From positions 1-64,000 of the forward strand of contig DUUM01000251.1 of assembly GCA_012841565.1 (NCBI GenBank): a DNA stretch of 64,000 nt. Reading direction: 5' to 3'. The position numbers and the translations under genes are program-made. The notes under the pieces were generated by a model. It saw nothing but the letters and a program-made list of their open reading frames with translations, made no database searches and was not told the DNA's origin. Source of the DNA: Candidatus Epulonipiscium sp. (lineage in GTDB: Bacteria > Bacillota_A > Clostridia > Lachnospirales > Cellulosilyticaceae). Shown here in pieces: positions 1 through 8,550 of this stretch. Each line of letters begins with the position of its first letter. The stretch's first letter is position 1.

Positions 1-288
1 TAACATAGAATTAAGGATGTGAGAGTGAAAGCTTTCATGTCCTTCTTTTATGTAAGAATATATGGGCCTGCCCATTCTGCATAGATATTGGAGAGTTATA
101 CATGAAAAAAATGTAGTTATACTATCGAGGTCACCAGAATTTAAAAAGTTACAAGTCGTAGTTGGCATAAGCAAAACAAGGACATACGGCAGAAGACCTT
201 GATGATAAATACAAAAGGATATCTGAGTAGATAAATGAGGAATGGCTAATAAGAAACCAACAGCACTTTGGAGGCTACAAGACTATAG

Positions 289-417
289 GTGTGGAAAATT
301 GATGAGGACTTAGTCAGAAGACTAATCCAGAGTATTAAAGTCAATAAAGGTGAAAGATTAGAGATACAGTTTAAGGCAGGAATCGTTACACAGCAGATAG
401 TGGATTACCACGACTAA
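289..417 (+). pseudogene. Serine recombinase C-terminal fragment
   Basis: An open stretch of about 42 codons ends at a TAA at 415-417. It reads as the extreme C-terminus of a large serine (resolvase-type) recombinase, with the pattern LVRRLIQSIKVNKG...RLEIQFKAGIV. That tail is typical of recombinases from Tn1549/CTn-like conjugative elements. There is no start codon or catalytic N-terminal domain, and an in-frame stop lies at 286-288. The upstream 1-288 is littered with stops and looks like more of the same decayed gene. With the broken DUF3852-type gene at 1762-2148 it suggests the end of a dead integrative element. Family assignment is from the tail motif only. Confidence 0.5.
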
Positions 418-441
418 GACTAGCAGGAGCAGTAACAAGCA

Positions 442-499
442 GCACTTTCGGGCCACTTTGAAATTTAGTTAGATAACTCAAAGCCTGAAGGTGCTTTTT
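442..499 (+). repeat. Hairpin repeat, degenerate copy A
   Basis: An outer arm at 442-452 pairs with 484-494 through nine Watson-Crick pairs and two G-U pairs. An inner CTTTGA (456-461) pairs with TCAAAG (478-483). TTTTTAT follows, as in a rho-independent terminator. The apex has diverged from the sequence shared by the copies at 7283, 16795 and 38147. The outer GCAC...GTGC ends and about 45 bases downstream still resemble the copies at 7283 and 16795. Confidence 0.65.
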
Positions 500-591
500 A
501 TAAATGTCATAAATTCCGATTTTCTTGTTAGAAAATAGACAAAGGGCTAAGCTATTCGATATCAAGCATAGAATAGTAATCTGGTAGTATG

Positions 592-1560
592 TCAAAAGAT
601 AAATTCTAAGTATAATAGATTAAACAAAAGGGATTGACTGGCTAGTACTGGGCCAATGCCTGGGATTGAAGTAAGAGATTGATATTCAGTGGTATTTAGT
701 CCTCTAACCATTTTTTTAATGGCCTTGTCAATTACTTTGACTTCACGCTCTAAGGCGCCAATAACGTTAAAAGATGATGCGATAGAGACGTTTAAAGGCT
801 CATAGAGGATTGTATCTAATTTGTAAGAATCTCTAGCTGCTTTTTGTAAAAGCGTAGCTGTTTTAACTGGATCTGAAAAACGATTATTTCCTTTCTCACT
901 GACAAATGCAACTAATTCTTGGGTAGAAGAATAAGTGATATCATCCAGAGAGAGAAAGTCTGTTAAAACAGCGGCAGGCGTTACGCCATAAGTGTTAGAA
1001 AATGGCCTTTCTTGTTTATCACCTACTGCTAACTCACTAAATTTAAGATAGATATTAGAGACCATATAAGTCTTTTCTCTTGTTACACACTCAATCAGGT
1101 GAAGCCTATGGCGAGTAAGCCGCTGAAGGGCTAAGAACTGAGCACCACGCCATGGCCTTGATGTAATACGGCCACATCTAGCAAAGTCAGCTATGATATA
1201 GGCATCAAGGGGGTCTGTTTTATCCATATCGATAAAAGATTTTCTGTAGTTTGCGACGCTTTTAGGATTAAGACAATAAACAAGTGGCTCATAAGCTAGT
1301 AAAAGCTCATTGGAGGCTAAAAAACTTGCAATATGAGTACTGTAGAAGGAAGTAGATTCTAGGGCAATAATAGCATATTTTAGGCTATTAGAATCCAAAC
1401 AAACCAGGATATGATCTAAGATAGATTCGGCACCAGGTTGATTATTCGAAGCCTTTACTTGGAGAAGTTTATTGCCACTAAAATCAAGGGCACATAGTAC
1501 GTTCTCTGTAGAACTTACATCAATACCAACAAATAAAGTATTTAGGATTTTGCTTTTCAT
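592..1560 (-). pseudogene. IS110-family transposase, C-terminally truncated
   Basis: The protein starts MKSKILNTLFVGIDVSST, and its acidic residues fit the RuvC-like DEDD catalytic domain of IS110 transposases: D in GIDVSS, E in ALESTSFY, and two D in DMDKTDPLDA. It reaches the helix-hairpin-helix motif SIPGIGPVLA and then runs into unrelated sequence and a stop. At about 322 residues it lacks the C-terminal Transposase_20 region with the conserved serine; family members are usually near 400 residues. I chose ATG at 1560 because the GGCGGTG ribosome site is well spaced for it, while the GTG at 1569 overlaps that site. It is almost certainly inactive. The truncation lies next to hairpin copy A. 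Confidence 0.85.
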
Positions 1561-1761
1561 ATATATCACCGCCTTTCATTTGAGGTGGAGAACAATTAGT
1601 AAAAGAGATATCCCAATCTTAGCCGTTAACAGCAATCTCGCATTATTAGCATTCTTCTTTTAAAACTACCTTGCTGTTGGTCTAGTAAAAGAGATGCAGC
1701 AACTGAAGTAAGCAGAATGTGATGGCTAAGTTAGGAAGCATGCTATTCGGGCAATAACCAA

Positions 1762-2148
1762 ATGGTTTTGCAAGAGGTTGGCCATGAGAAAAATTTTCAA
1801 GCAATCCTATCAAGAAAGATAAAATTACCTCTAATTATGTGCTTGGCGCTAATTGGTATATTGATGTTTAGTACTACAGTATTAGCTTCAGATACAGGAG
1901 ATGTAGCAGGGGCAATTGAAGATACTTGGAGCCATGCATTAGAATAGATAAAAACGCTTGTAAAGAAGGTTGTATTTCCTATAATTGACCTTGTTTTAGC
2001 AGTGTTCTTCTTTACAAAATTTGGTGCTGATTATTTTGACTATAGAAAATATGGTCAATTTGAATGGGCAGCGTCAGAAATTCTCTTTGTATGTTTAGTG
2101 TTTACTTTAACAGCACCAGCATATATAGGGATAATTTTGAGTCTATAA
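1762..2148 (+). pseudogene. DUF3852-type conjugative-element membrane protein, broken
   Basis: The first 61 codons encode a hydrophobic signal-like stretch ending FSTTVLASDTGDVAGAIEDTW, then an in-frame TAG at 1945-1947. The same frame continues without interruption as IKTLVKKVVFPIIDLVLAVFF...FDYRKYGQFEW to a TAA at 2146-2148. This two-membrane-segment layout matches the small DUF3852/VirB2-like proteins of Tn916/Tn1549-type conjugative elements (recognised from memory). The start is unclear: the likely ATGAGAAAA at 1784 lies in another frame, so a frameshift is also possible. It has at least one nonsense mutation and is probably dead. The stretch 1570-1761 before it holds further unrecognisable, stop-rich remnants. 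Confidence 0.65.
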
Positions 2149-2156
2149 CCAACTAA

Positions 2157-2190
2157 GAGCCGTTGCATCAGGATAAGGATGCAACGGCTC
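2157..2190. terminator. Strong hairpin between convergent genes
   Basis: Perfect 13-bp arms GAGCCGTTGCATC and GATGCAACGGCTC flank an 8-base loop. It sits between the broken conjugative gene and the 3' end of the convergent FtsX permease gene. Neither side has a good T-tract, so it may be a weak bidirectional terminator. Confidence 0.5.
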
Positions 2191-2266
2191 AATTTCCCCA
2201 CAAAGCAGCTTTATTAAAGAAAACAGGAATTAAAGTAGCTATGGAGGGTTTGAGCCTATCTAAAAG

Positions 2267-4783
2267 CTATTCCGCTCCTCTTAATCTCTCTACAATACTG
2301 CTCTTATAAACGCTTTTTTGACTGATGACAGGCACAGCTATCGCAATAATCATAAGCACTGGCAAGCACAACAATGAGGGGACAACAGTGAAATACAGTT
2401 TCATAAAAGAGGCTTCAGAAACAAATGCACCTAAGCCAAAATAACAGATTGCACTTCCGATTGTGAGCGTTACAGCAATGATCATTAAAATATAAATCAT
2501 GCTTTCTATTACCAGCATCCACATAACCTGTCTGCCTGTCATTCCCATGCTTTGCAGCATGGCAATCTCACGTCTGCGTGAAATAATGGAGGTGATGACT
2601 GTGTTGACAAAGTTCATAATACCCACAAGTGCAACAAGCGCACTAAGGGTGATACCTACGGTTTTGAAGGTTCTTTGTGTACTATTATATTCGGCTGCCA
2701 ATGACGCCTTGGAGTTAAAATCCATATTTGGATCAATGGTGTTGCAGTAATCATTTAGAAACTTTTCTATACTATCCACATCGTTATCAGCGACATTGAT
2801 GGTGGTGAGCATCGGTGTCTTACTCTCAATTTGTTTTAAAAACACCTCGCTTGGAAGATAAAGATTGGGAGTTAAGGGATGGCTATGCTGTACACTGATG
2901 TTATAGGGAATACTGGCAATAGCAAGTACCTCATATTGCTGAATTTTGCAATCTGCATCAGGAATTTCTACAATATCACCTATCTCGTAATAAAGTATTT
3001 TTCCTGCCTCATCATAAGGTGTGCCAATTGCATATTTGCCTGAATTCAGTTTATCCCTGTCAATGTTACCATGGAGTAAAGTTAGCCGCTCTAAGGCACC
3101 TTCATCCAAGCCATAGATATGCAACAGCTGTTGGGGACTTCGTGCAGCTTCCTCCATCGTACTAAGTCTACTACCCTGAAGTCCATATTCCACGGCAACC
3201 TGAGGAGGAATATATATAAAATTTGGGTCGGTTGGAACTAAAGGCTCGGTAAAATATATGTTGCTTATTTCCTCAATTCCTTCTTGCAAAGACAGTTGTT
3301 TGAAAAAATCTTGACTAAGTGTTTCCTGGTTTAGATAGTTGATATTCACATTGAAATTAGATACATCTCCTACTGCAAAATCACTGCCAATCATAAGACT
3401 TAAATATTCGTCCATATCAAAGCTGTTCGCCGCAGAGTAGGTTGCGTTTAAAATAATTAGTCCTAAAGACAAGGATAGTGTAACCAACAACGCTTTCTTT
3501 TTGTTGCGCATAATGTTGCTAAATGCCATTGACAATAGATTAACCTTGACGGTTTTTTTAGATTTTCTTTTCATATTTCCAGCATTATCAGTTACTCGCA
3601 GGGCTTCTATTGGGCTGATCTTTGATGCTATATTTGACGGCTTGGAAATACTTATGATAACGGTCAAAATAGAAAACAGTCCCGAGAAAATAAAGATAAG
3701 AGGATGCACCGATATTTTTATTACATCCGTGGTCGTGATGGACAGCACCACTGGAACCAACATCATTCCCACAATGTATCCGGCTAGCAGTCCAACAGGC
3801 ACACCCAAAATACACATCCAGAATGCCTGTCTACGGATGATTTTGCGAATTTGCTTGGGCGTGGTACCGATGGTTTTGATAAGACCGTAATACCGCACAT
3901 CCTTGGCAATGCTGATGGTAAAGACATTGGAAATCATCAAATAACCACATAAAACAATGATAAGAACTGCGCCTACTGCCGCAACAACCGTGCCTGCATC
4001 CAGAGAACCACTGTTTCCGGCGTATGCCCAGTTGACACCATAGTTTATCTCATCAAGGGTGTAGCCACTGTCTAAAATTACGGTAATAAGCTTATTTTCA
4101 ATATTAAAGGTGTTGCTAAAGTTGACATTGGCATTGATTGTTCCGATATAATCTCCATCGTAGCTTGAGTGGTATCCCTCAAGCTGTTTTTCCACATAAG
4201 TTCTATTCAGCCAAACCTGGCTCGCTGACATCAGCTTGTCGCCCTGCCAAAGGCCAACCAGTATAAAGCTATCTGTTTGCTGTTGATCTCCTACAGAATA
4301 TGTAAGAGTAACCCTTTGACCAATTTCAGCAGGTACCCCCAATCGCTCTAAAACAAGAGTGTCGGTGGCAAGTTCATCATCCTTTTGGGGTAGTCTGCCT
4401 GTTGTAGGCATTGAGAACATACCCTTTGCATTTACTTCATCATTGGCATAGCGGATTTCGGTGGGGCGTTTTGCAAGCTCCTTATTTTCAGCAATCCCTA
4501 AAACCACAGAATAAGAGATTTCCTTGATGCTTGGATGTGTTTTCAAGGTATCATACTGCTGCGATGACAAATACTTAAATCCCCCATGAAAATTGCCACC
4601 AATTTGACGCATGGTGCTTTCTTCCATAGATGTAATCAGGCTTCCCGCCACTGTAAAAAGTCCGGTAAATAGTACAGCAGTTAGTACAATGGCAATCACA
4701 GCAAACAGGTTTCTCAGCTTGTTCTCTGCGAAAGAGCTTTTAGAAAGCAACTGAATAGTCTTTTTACTATTTACCTTAAGCAT
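2267..4783 (-). CDS. ABC transporter permease with two FtsX domains
   Basis: A protein of about 838 residues. It has one N-terminal membrane segment (near residues 25-45), a large extracellular domain, three membrane segments of a first FtsX unit (residues ~260-390), then a repeat of the same plan ending with another FtsX unit (residues ~725-835). The motif SRRREIAMLQSMGMTGRQV is the usual FtsX coupling loop. This double-FtsX form is the peptide/bacitracin-export or sensing type found as cargo on clostridial conjugative elements. The ATPase gene directly upstream overlaps its start. I chose ATG at 4783, since a GGTGG site precedes it; GTG or ATG codons up to 4795 are alternatives. The substrate is probably an antimicrobial peptide, by inference from the kinase/regulator neighbours. 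Confidence 0.85.
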   Translation of the reverse strand: MLKVNSKKTIQLLSKSSFAENKLRNLFAVIAIVLTAVLFTGLFTVAGSLITSMEESTMRQIGGNFHGGFKYLSSQQYDTLKTHPSIKEISYSVVLGIAENKELAKRPTEIRYANDEVNAKGMFSMPTTGRLPQKDDELATDTLVLERLGVPAEIGQRVTLTYSVGDQQQTDSFILVGLWQGDKLMSASQVWLNRTYVEKQLEGYHSSYDGDYIGTINANVNFSNTFNIENKLITVILDSGYTLDEINYGVNWAYAGNSGSLDAGTVVAAVGAVLIIVLCGYLMISNVFTISIAKDVRYYGLIKTIGTTPKQIRKIIRRQAFWMCILGVPVGLLAGYIVGMMLVPVVLSITTTDVIKISVHPLIFIFSGLFSILTVIISISKPSNIASKISPIEALRVTDNAGNMKRKSKKTVKVNLLSMAFSNIMRNKKKALLVTLSLSLGLIILNATYSAANSFDMDEYLSLMIGSDFAVGDVSNFNVNINYLNQETLSQDFFKQLSLQEGIEEISNIYFTEPLVPTDPNFIYIPPQVAVEYGLQGSRLSTMEEAARSPQQLLHIYGLDEGALERLTLLHGNIDRDKLNSGKYAIGTPYDEAGKILYYEIGDIVEIPDADCKIQQYEVLAIASIPYNISVQHSHPLTPNLYLPSEVFLKQIESKTPMLTTINVADNDVDSIEKFLNDYCNTIDPNMDFNSKASLAAEYNSTQRTFKTVGITLSALVALVGIMNFVNTVITSIISRRREIAMLQSMGMTGRQVMWMLVIESMIYILMIIAVTLTIGSAICYFGLGAFVSEASFMKLYFTVVPSLLCLPVLMIIAIAVPVISQKSVYKSSIVERLRGAE

Positions 4784-5456
4784 TGCCATCACCACCTACA
4801 ATTTGCCCGTCCTCAATGTGGATAATTCTATCTGCAAGTTGTGCAATTTCCTCGTTATGGGTAATCATCACAATTGTTTGCTTAAACTTTTCACTTGTCA
4901 CTTTAAGCAGTGATAAAACATCCTGACTGGTTTTACTGTCTAGATTTCCTGTGGGCTCGTCAGCAAGGACAATGGCAGGTTTTGAGGCAAGCGCTCTTGC
5001 GATGGCAACGCGCTGCTGTTGACCTCCCGAGAGATTGTTGGGCATATTTTGTAACTTGCTTGTAAGCCCTAAGGTGTGAATGATTTTGTCCACATATTCT
5101 TTGTCGGGGGTGTTGCCGTCAAGACCTATAGGCAGAACAATATTTTCATAAACATTCAAGGTTGGCACAAGGTTATAGTTTTGGAACACAAACCCAATTT
5201 TGCGGCGGCGAAAAATTGTAAGCTCCTCGTCCTTGAGTGTAAAAATCTCTTTGCCATCTACAATCACATCACCGCTTGTGGGGCGGTCGAGACCTCCCAG
5301 CATATGTAAAAGAGTGGATTTACCGCTTCCGGAAGTACCGACAATAGACACAAACTCACCTTTTTCTACTTTCAAGCAGATACCATCCAATGCGTGAACA
5401 GCAGCGTCACCATTGCCGTATATTTTTTTTAATTTCTTTGTTTCAAGAATTAACAT
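4776..5456 (-). CDS. ABC transporter ATPase (LolD/MacB-type)
   Basis: A 226-residue nucleotide-binding subunit. Visible motifs in order are Walker A (VGTSGSGKST), the Q-loop (FQNYNLVPTLN), the signature LSGGQQQRVAIARAL, Walker B (AIVLADEPTG) and the switch histidine (MITHNEEIA). These place it in the FtsE/LolD/MacB family that pairs with FtsX-type permeases. ATG at 5456 is the start because GGAGG lies 6-10 bases upstream; a start 15 bases earlier would put that site inside the gene. Its stop overlaps the permease start, so the pair is one translationally coupled operon. It is transcribed from a separate region downstream of the kinase gene that carries a palindrome and regulator-like repeats. 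Confidence 0.92.
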   Translation of the reverse strand: MLILETKKLKKIYGNGDAAVHALDGICLKVEKGEFVSIVGTSGSGKSTLLHMLGGLDRPTSGDVIVDGKEIFTLKDEELTIFRRRKIGFVFQNYNLVPTLNVYENIVLPIGLDGNTPDKEYVDKIIHTLGLTSKLQNMPNNLSGGQQQRVAIARALASKPAIVLADEPTGNLDSKTSQDVLSLLKVTSEKFKQTIVMITHNEEIAQLADRIIHIEDGQIVGGDGNA

Positions 5457-5477
5457 AATGAATTCCTCCATAAAATA

Positions 5478-5507
5478 ATCTGTATTGTATCTCTACAATA
5501 CAGATTA
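5478..5507 (-). promoter_or_regulatory. Perfect 13-bp palindrome in ATPase leader
   Basis: AATCTGTATTGTA (5478-5490) and TACAATACAGATT (5495-5507) are exact reverse complements around TCTC. The element overlaps the minus-strand -10 candidate TATAAT (5505-5510) and lies about 20 bases before the ATPase start. It could be an operator or an mRNA hairpin. Confidence 0.7.
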
Positions 5508-5536
5508 TAAATGATAAATCTTTCAAGAATCTTTCC
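5505..5536 (-). promoter_or_regulatory. Likely response-regulator-controlled promoter
   Basis: On the minus strand, GAAAGATT occurs twice (5536-5529 and 5525-5518) with an 11-bp period, upstream of TATAAT (5510-5505). A repeat spacing of about one helical turn over a poor -35 region is the usual layout of OmpR-family activator sites. The adjacent regulator at 6415-7092 is the natural candidate. A related GAAAGATT also occurs near 5563. Confidence 0.5.
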
Positions 5537-5574
5537 AAAAGGAAATCAAATCTAACAGTTTTGAAAGATTTCAT

Positions 5575-6414
5575 TTATAAGGGCAAAAATACCGAAAAAG
5601 TAGATCCACAGCCACATTTTGATTGAACCTTAATATATCCGCCTTGGCTTGAAACAATTTCCCTTGCCAGATATAAACCGATGCCCACACCTTCTTGGTG
5701 GCTGACAGAGGGAGAGCGATAAAACCGGGAAAAAATTCGAGTAATTTCTTCTTGGGATATTCCAATGCCTGTATCCGCTATATCAATACGGCAGAACAGT
5801 TGATACGCTCTTGCGGATATGGTAATTTTCTTGCCATTTGGAGTGTATTTAATCGCGTTATCTACAATATTATATAGAGCCTCTGCTGTCCATTTTAGGT
5901 CAAACCGTGCGGTAATATCGGATTTTTTAGAACAAATCGCAATCTCTTTTTCCTCTGCATTGGGCTGTGCCTGTGTCAACACTGCATCTAATAACCTTGT
6001 TATATTCTCCTGTTTTGGAGTAACAGAAATGATGCCTGTTTCCAACCTTGATATCTTGACAAGGGAGGAAATTAAGAAGTTAATCTTTTCCGCTTGTTCC
6101 ATCAAAGCGCGGACACTATTTTGGTCTTGCTGAGATAAATCACTTTCCGACAAAATCTGTGTGTATAGCAATATATTTGCAAGTGGTGTTTTGGTTTGGT
6201 GAGAAATATCGGAAATTAACTCATTAATATTCGATTTTTCTTCTGCAAGCTGTGTCCTGGTTGCACAGTTTGCTGCAAGATAATGAGATAACTTCGTTTC
6301 CAAAGCCGACATCTTGGTTTCATCAAATCCGTTTTCAATGGGTTTGCCTTCTATGGCATTGTCAATCATTTTATTTAACCGGTCAATCGCCTTGTTTGCT
6401 TTCCAAATACTCAT
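5575..6414 (-). CDS. Sensor histidine kinase without membrane segments
   Basis: A 279-residue kinase. It has a short N-terminal helical region, a dimerisation/phosphoacceptor domain with H72 in SDISHQTKTPLAN, and a HATPase domain with the N-box (IVDNAIKYTPNGK), DTGIGI and a GVGIGLYLAREI G-box. No transmembrane segment or sensor domain is visible. It therefore probably senses through the FtsX permease encoded next to it, as in Bce-type systems, or is a shortened gene. The regulator gene ends immediately before its start, so the two are coupled. It is read from the promoter upstream of 7092. Confident as a kinase; the stimulus is unknown. Confidence 0.9.
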   Translation of the reverse strand: MSIWKANKAIDRLNKMIDNAIEGKPIENGFDETKMSALETKLSHYLAANCATRTQLAEEKSNINELISDISHQTKTPLANILLYTQILSESDLSQQDQNSVRALMEQAEKINFLISSLVKISRLETGIISVTPKQENITRLLDAVLTQAQPNAEEKEIAICSKKSDITARFDLKWTAEALYNIVDNAIKYTPNGKKITISARAYQLFCRIDIADTGIGISQEEITRIFSRFYRSPSVSHQEGVGIGLYLAREIVSSQGGYIKVQSKCGCGSTFSVFLPL

Positions 6415-7092
6415 TTATTTCACCACCCACGTGTAACCTATGCCATAAACAGTTTTGACATATTGAGGCTTGGATGGGTCGTCCTCCAATTTGTCACGTA
6501 GCCGTTTAATCGCCACGGACAAGGCATTTTCGTCCACATATTCTGCTCCATCCGTCCAAATACGGTCAACCAAAGTGCTTCGTTTTAAGGTGTTTCCTTT
6601 GCTATCTACAAGGATGCGCAACAACTTTTGCTCAGTTTTGCTTAGTTCTATGGATCTGTCACTTTTAAAAAATTCCATTTTGTCAAAGTCAAACAGAAAA
6701 GCGTCCTTCTCAAATAGGTTGCGGTGCGGAATGTTTTGTTTACGTAGTTGGGCATTGACTCTTGCACGCAATATGGCAAGGCTAAAGGGCTTTGTAATAT
6801 AATCGTTCGCGCCCATTTCAAGGCCGGTGACAACATCGGTTTCCATATCATTTGCGGTTAGTAGGATAACAGGCAGGTTGTGCTTTTGTTTTACATCAGA
6901 AAGCAGATCAAGTCCACTCCCATCGGGGAGGTTTACGTCAAATATGTATAAATCAAAGTATTCAGTGGATAACTTTGACTTTGCTGATTTCAGATCATAG
7001 CATTGCAGGATTTCTATGTCAGAGGATTTCAAAGCAAGGGTGATGCCATTTGATAACGCTTTATCATCTTCAACAATCATTATTTTATGCAC
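6415..7092 (-). CDS. OmpR-family response regulator
   Basis: A 225-residue protein. The receiver domain (residues 1-~115) has the acidic pocket E8/D9/D10, phosphoacceptor D52 in FDVNLPDGSG, and the conserved lysine in ITKPFS. A C-terminal winged-helix DNA-binding domain ends VKTVYGIGYTWVVK. The start is GTG at 7092 with AAGGTG five bases upstream. It is the first gene of the minus-strand set regulator-kinase-ATPase-permease and probably activates the transporter promoter near 5505-5536. Confidence 0.92.
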   Translation of the reverse strand: MHKIMIVEDDKALSNGITLALKSSDIEILQCYDLKSAKSKLSTEYFDLYIFDVNLPDGSGLDLLSDVKQKHNLPVILLTANDMETDVVTGLEMGANDYITKPFSLAILRARVNAQLRKQNIPHRNLFEKDAFLFDFDKMEFFKSDRSIELSKTEQKLLRILVDSKGNTLKRSTLVDRIWTDGAEYVDENALSVAIKRLRDKLEDDPSKPQYVKTVYGIGYTWVVK

Positions 7093-7179
7093 ATGTTCAC
7101 CTTCTTTATGGGAGATCGTTTTTGAAGTACAACACGGCTTTTGTCACTTCAAATATTTTACTTGGTAGTATATACAGAA

Positions 7180-7208
7180 ATTTTACCATAATAAAGTGAT
7201 TACTTCAA
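7180..7208 (-). promoter_or_regulatory. Sigma-A type promoter of the regulator-kinase pair
   Basis: On the minus strand TTGAAG (7208-7203), a 17-bp spacer and TAAAAT (7185-7180) form a good housekeeping promoter. It lies about 90 bases before the GTG start at 7092. Confidence 0.55.
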
Positions 7209-7282
7209 CATCCTAAAAAATGAACAGAAAAAAATGAGAAAAAATGAATGAACACAAAAATTAGCTCACCATCTTTATGCTA

Positions 7283-7337
7283 GCACCTCCAGGCTTTGAA
7301 GTTTAACTATAAACTTCAAAGTCTGGAGGTGCTTTTT
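7283..7337 (+). repeat. Hairpin repeat, copy B
   Basis: Arms 7283-7305 and 7310-7332 pair over 23 bp with a single G-U and an ACTA loop, followed by TTTTT. The apex GAAGTTTAACTATAAACTTC is identical to copies C and D. The outer stem GCACCTCCAG/CTGGAGGTGC is unique to this copy but fully complementary. It has a terminator shape for plus-strand transcripts. A short reading frame that begins inside it and runs to about 7550 has no recognised homologue and is probably not a gene. Confidence 0.85.
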
Positions 7338-7586
7338 GCAAAGGGCATAAATTCGGATTTTCTTAGTAAAAAACAGATAAATAGCCAACCTCTACAGCTA
7401 ATGGTTACAGCTAATAATATAATGCAGTTATTTGTGCACCGAAGATTAACGGGTAAAACAGTTAAAGAAATGCCTGAGAAAGAATTAATAAGGCTAATAG
7501 AAAAAGATATGTACATTTATAAAGATAAATCAGTGATCAATACTTGCTAAGAAAATACATAATTAAATAATGACTGTTTTGTGGGG

Positions 7587-7609
7587 AAAGGGGTAGCTAT
7601 ACCCTTTTT
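7587..7609 (+). terminator. Small hairpin terminator ahead of promoter cassette F
   Basis: GGGTA (7591-7595) pairs with TACCC (7600-7604) around GCTA. Flanking A and T runs extend the stem and end in TTTTT. It would insulate the following promoter. Confidence 0.5.
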
Positions 7610-7620
7610 CACATTACAGA

Positions 7621-7697
7621 TTGAAAATTGACTGAGATAGGGGTAGAATTAGGCTAGAATATTCACATAACTACAAAACAGTTGCAGAGACGAAAGT
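7621..7697 (+). promoter_or_regulatory. Promoter-leader cassette, copy F
   Basis: TTGAAA (7621-7626), 17 bp, then TAGAAT (7644-7649) form a sigma-A type promoter. The presumed 5' leader has a small hairpin AACTACAAAACAGTT (7669-7683) and the box GCAGAGACGAAAGT (7684-7697). The same arrangement recurs at 16926, 18187 and 35352, and partly at 23792. It drives the response regulator/ABC/kinase operon. Confidence 0.7.
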
Positions 7698-7757
7698 GCT
7701 CATATAGATTGCAAAACTAATGAGATTGTTTATATTTTACATGAAATGAGGAGAAAA

Positions 7758-8435
7758 ATGAAAAAGATATTAATCGTGGAAGACGACCAGGAAATTAATA
7801 AAATGGTACAAACTTTATTAAGAAAAAACCAGTATGAAGTGGAATCAGCATTTTCAGGAACGGAGGCACTATTGTTATTAGAAATAAAATCTTTTGATTT
7901 AATTTTATTAGATTTAATGTTACCAGGATTAAGTGGTGAAGAAGTTCTAATGAGAATTAATGACCAGTTCCAAGTTCCAATTATATGCGTATCAGCAAAA
8001 GATGATTTAAATAATAAACTTCAATTGATTCGAGATGGGGCAGATGATTATATAACAAAGCCATTTAACAATGAAGAATTAATTGTGAGAATAGGTGCGG
8101 TGCTAAGAAGAACGAATAAAGGCCCAACAAGAGAGGAAATTAAAATATTTAAGTTCAAAGATTTAGTTTTAGATAGTGAGAATCATATTGTAACTATTAT
8201 TGACGAACCCATAGAACTCACTGCAAAAGAATATAACATATTAGAATTATTAATTAGTAACCCTAAGAAGGTATTTACTAAACAAAATATATTTGAAAGT
8301 GTTTGGTCAGAAGAATACATGATAGATGAAAGATTGGTTACTGTGCATGTTAGTAATATGCGTAATAAATTGAAACATGGAGAAGTATATATAAAAACAG
8401 TTTGGGGTATAGGATATAAGATGCAAGACAATTAA
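7758..8435 (+). CDS. OmpR-family response regulator
   Basis: A 225-residue regulator with E8/D9/D10, phosphoacceptor D52 (LLDLMLPG), K101 (ITKPFN), and a C-terminal winged helix ending VKTVWGIGYKMQDN. I place the start at ATG 7758 because GAGGAG lies just before it; the in-frame ATG at 7746 overlaps that site. It is the first gene of an apparent operon with an ABC-2 transporter and a kinase, under promoter cassette F. It most likely responds to a lantibiotic or other cell-wall antibiotic, by analogy with BcrR/VirR/SaeR-like transporter-linked regulators. Confidence 0.92.
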   Translation: MKKILIVEDDQEINKMVQTLLRKNQYEVESAFSGTEALLLLEIKSFDLILLDLMLPGLSGEEVLMRINDQFQVPIICVSAKDDLNNKLQLIRDGADDYITKPFNNEELIVRIGAVLRRTNKGPTREEIKIFKFKDLVLDSENHIVTIIDEPIELTAKEYNILELLISNPKKVFTKQNIFESVWSEEYMIDERLVTVHVSNMRNKLKHGEVYIKTVWGIGYKMQDN

Positions 8436-8550
8436 TTTATTAACTTTATACTTTCTTGATAAATTCTAAATTCTATTTTAATGTTTTTTGGATATGATTG
8501 AAAATATATAAAGAATTTATAATTTTATTACAGAAACTAGGAGAAAAAAT

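Noticed and set aside
1945..1947. Amber stop in the DUF3852-type gene as possible recoding (pyrrolysine)
   Set aside because: No pyl genes or context for recoding are visible, and the surrounding genes are also broken; a nonsense mutation is simpler.
3501..3890. Long frame on the plus strand within the FtsX permease gene
   Set aside because: It is an antisense shadow; the minus-strand protein has clear FtsX motifs while this frame has none.
7296..7550. An 84-codon plus-strand reading frame
   Set aside because: It begins inside the hairpin repeat, has no ribosome site, matches no family I know, and its first part aligns at DNA level with non-coding flanks of hairpin copies A and C.
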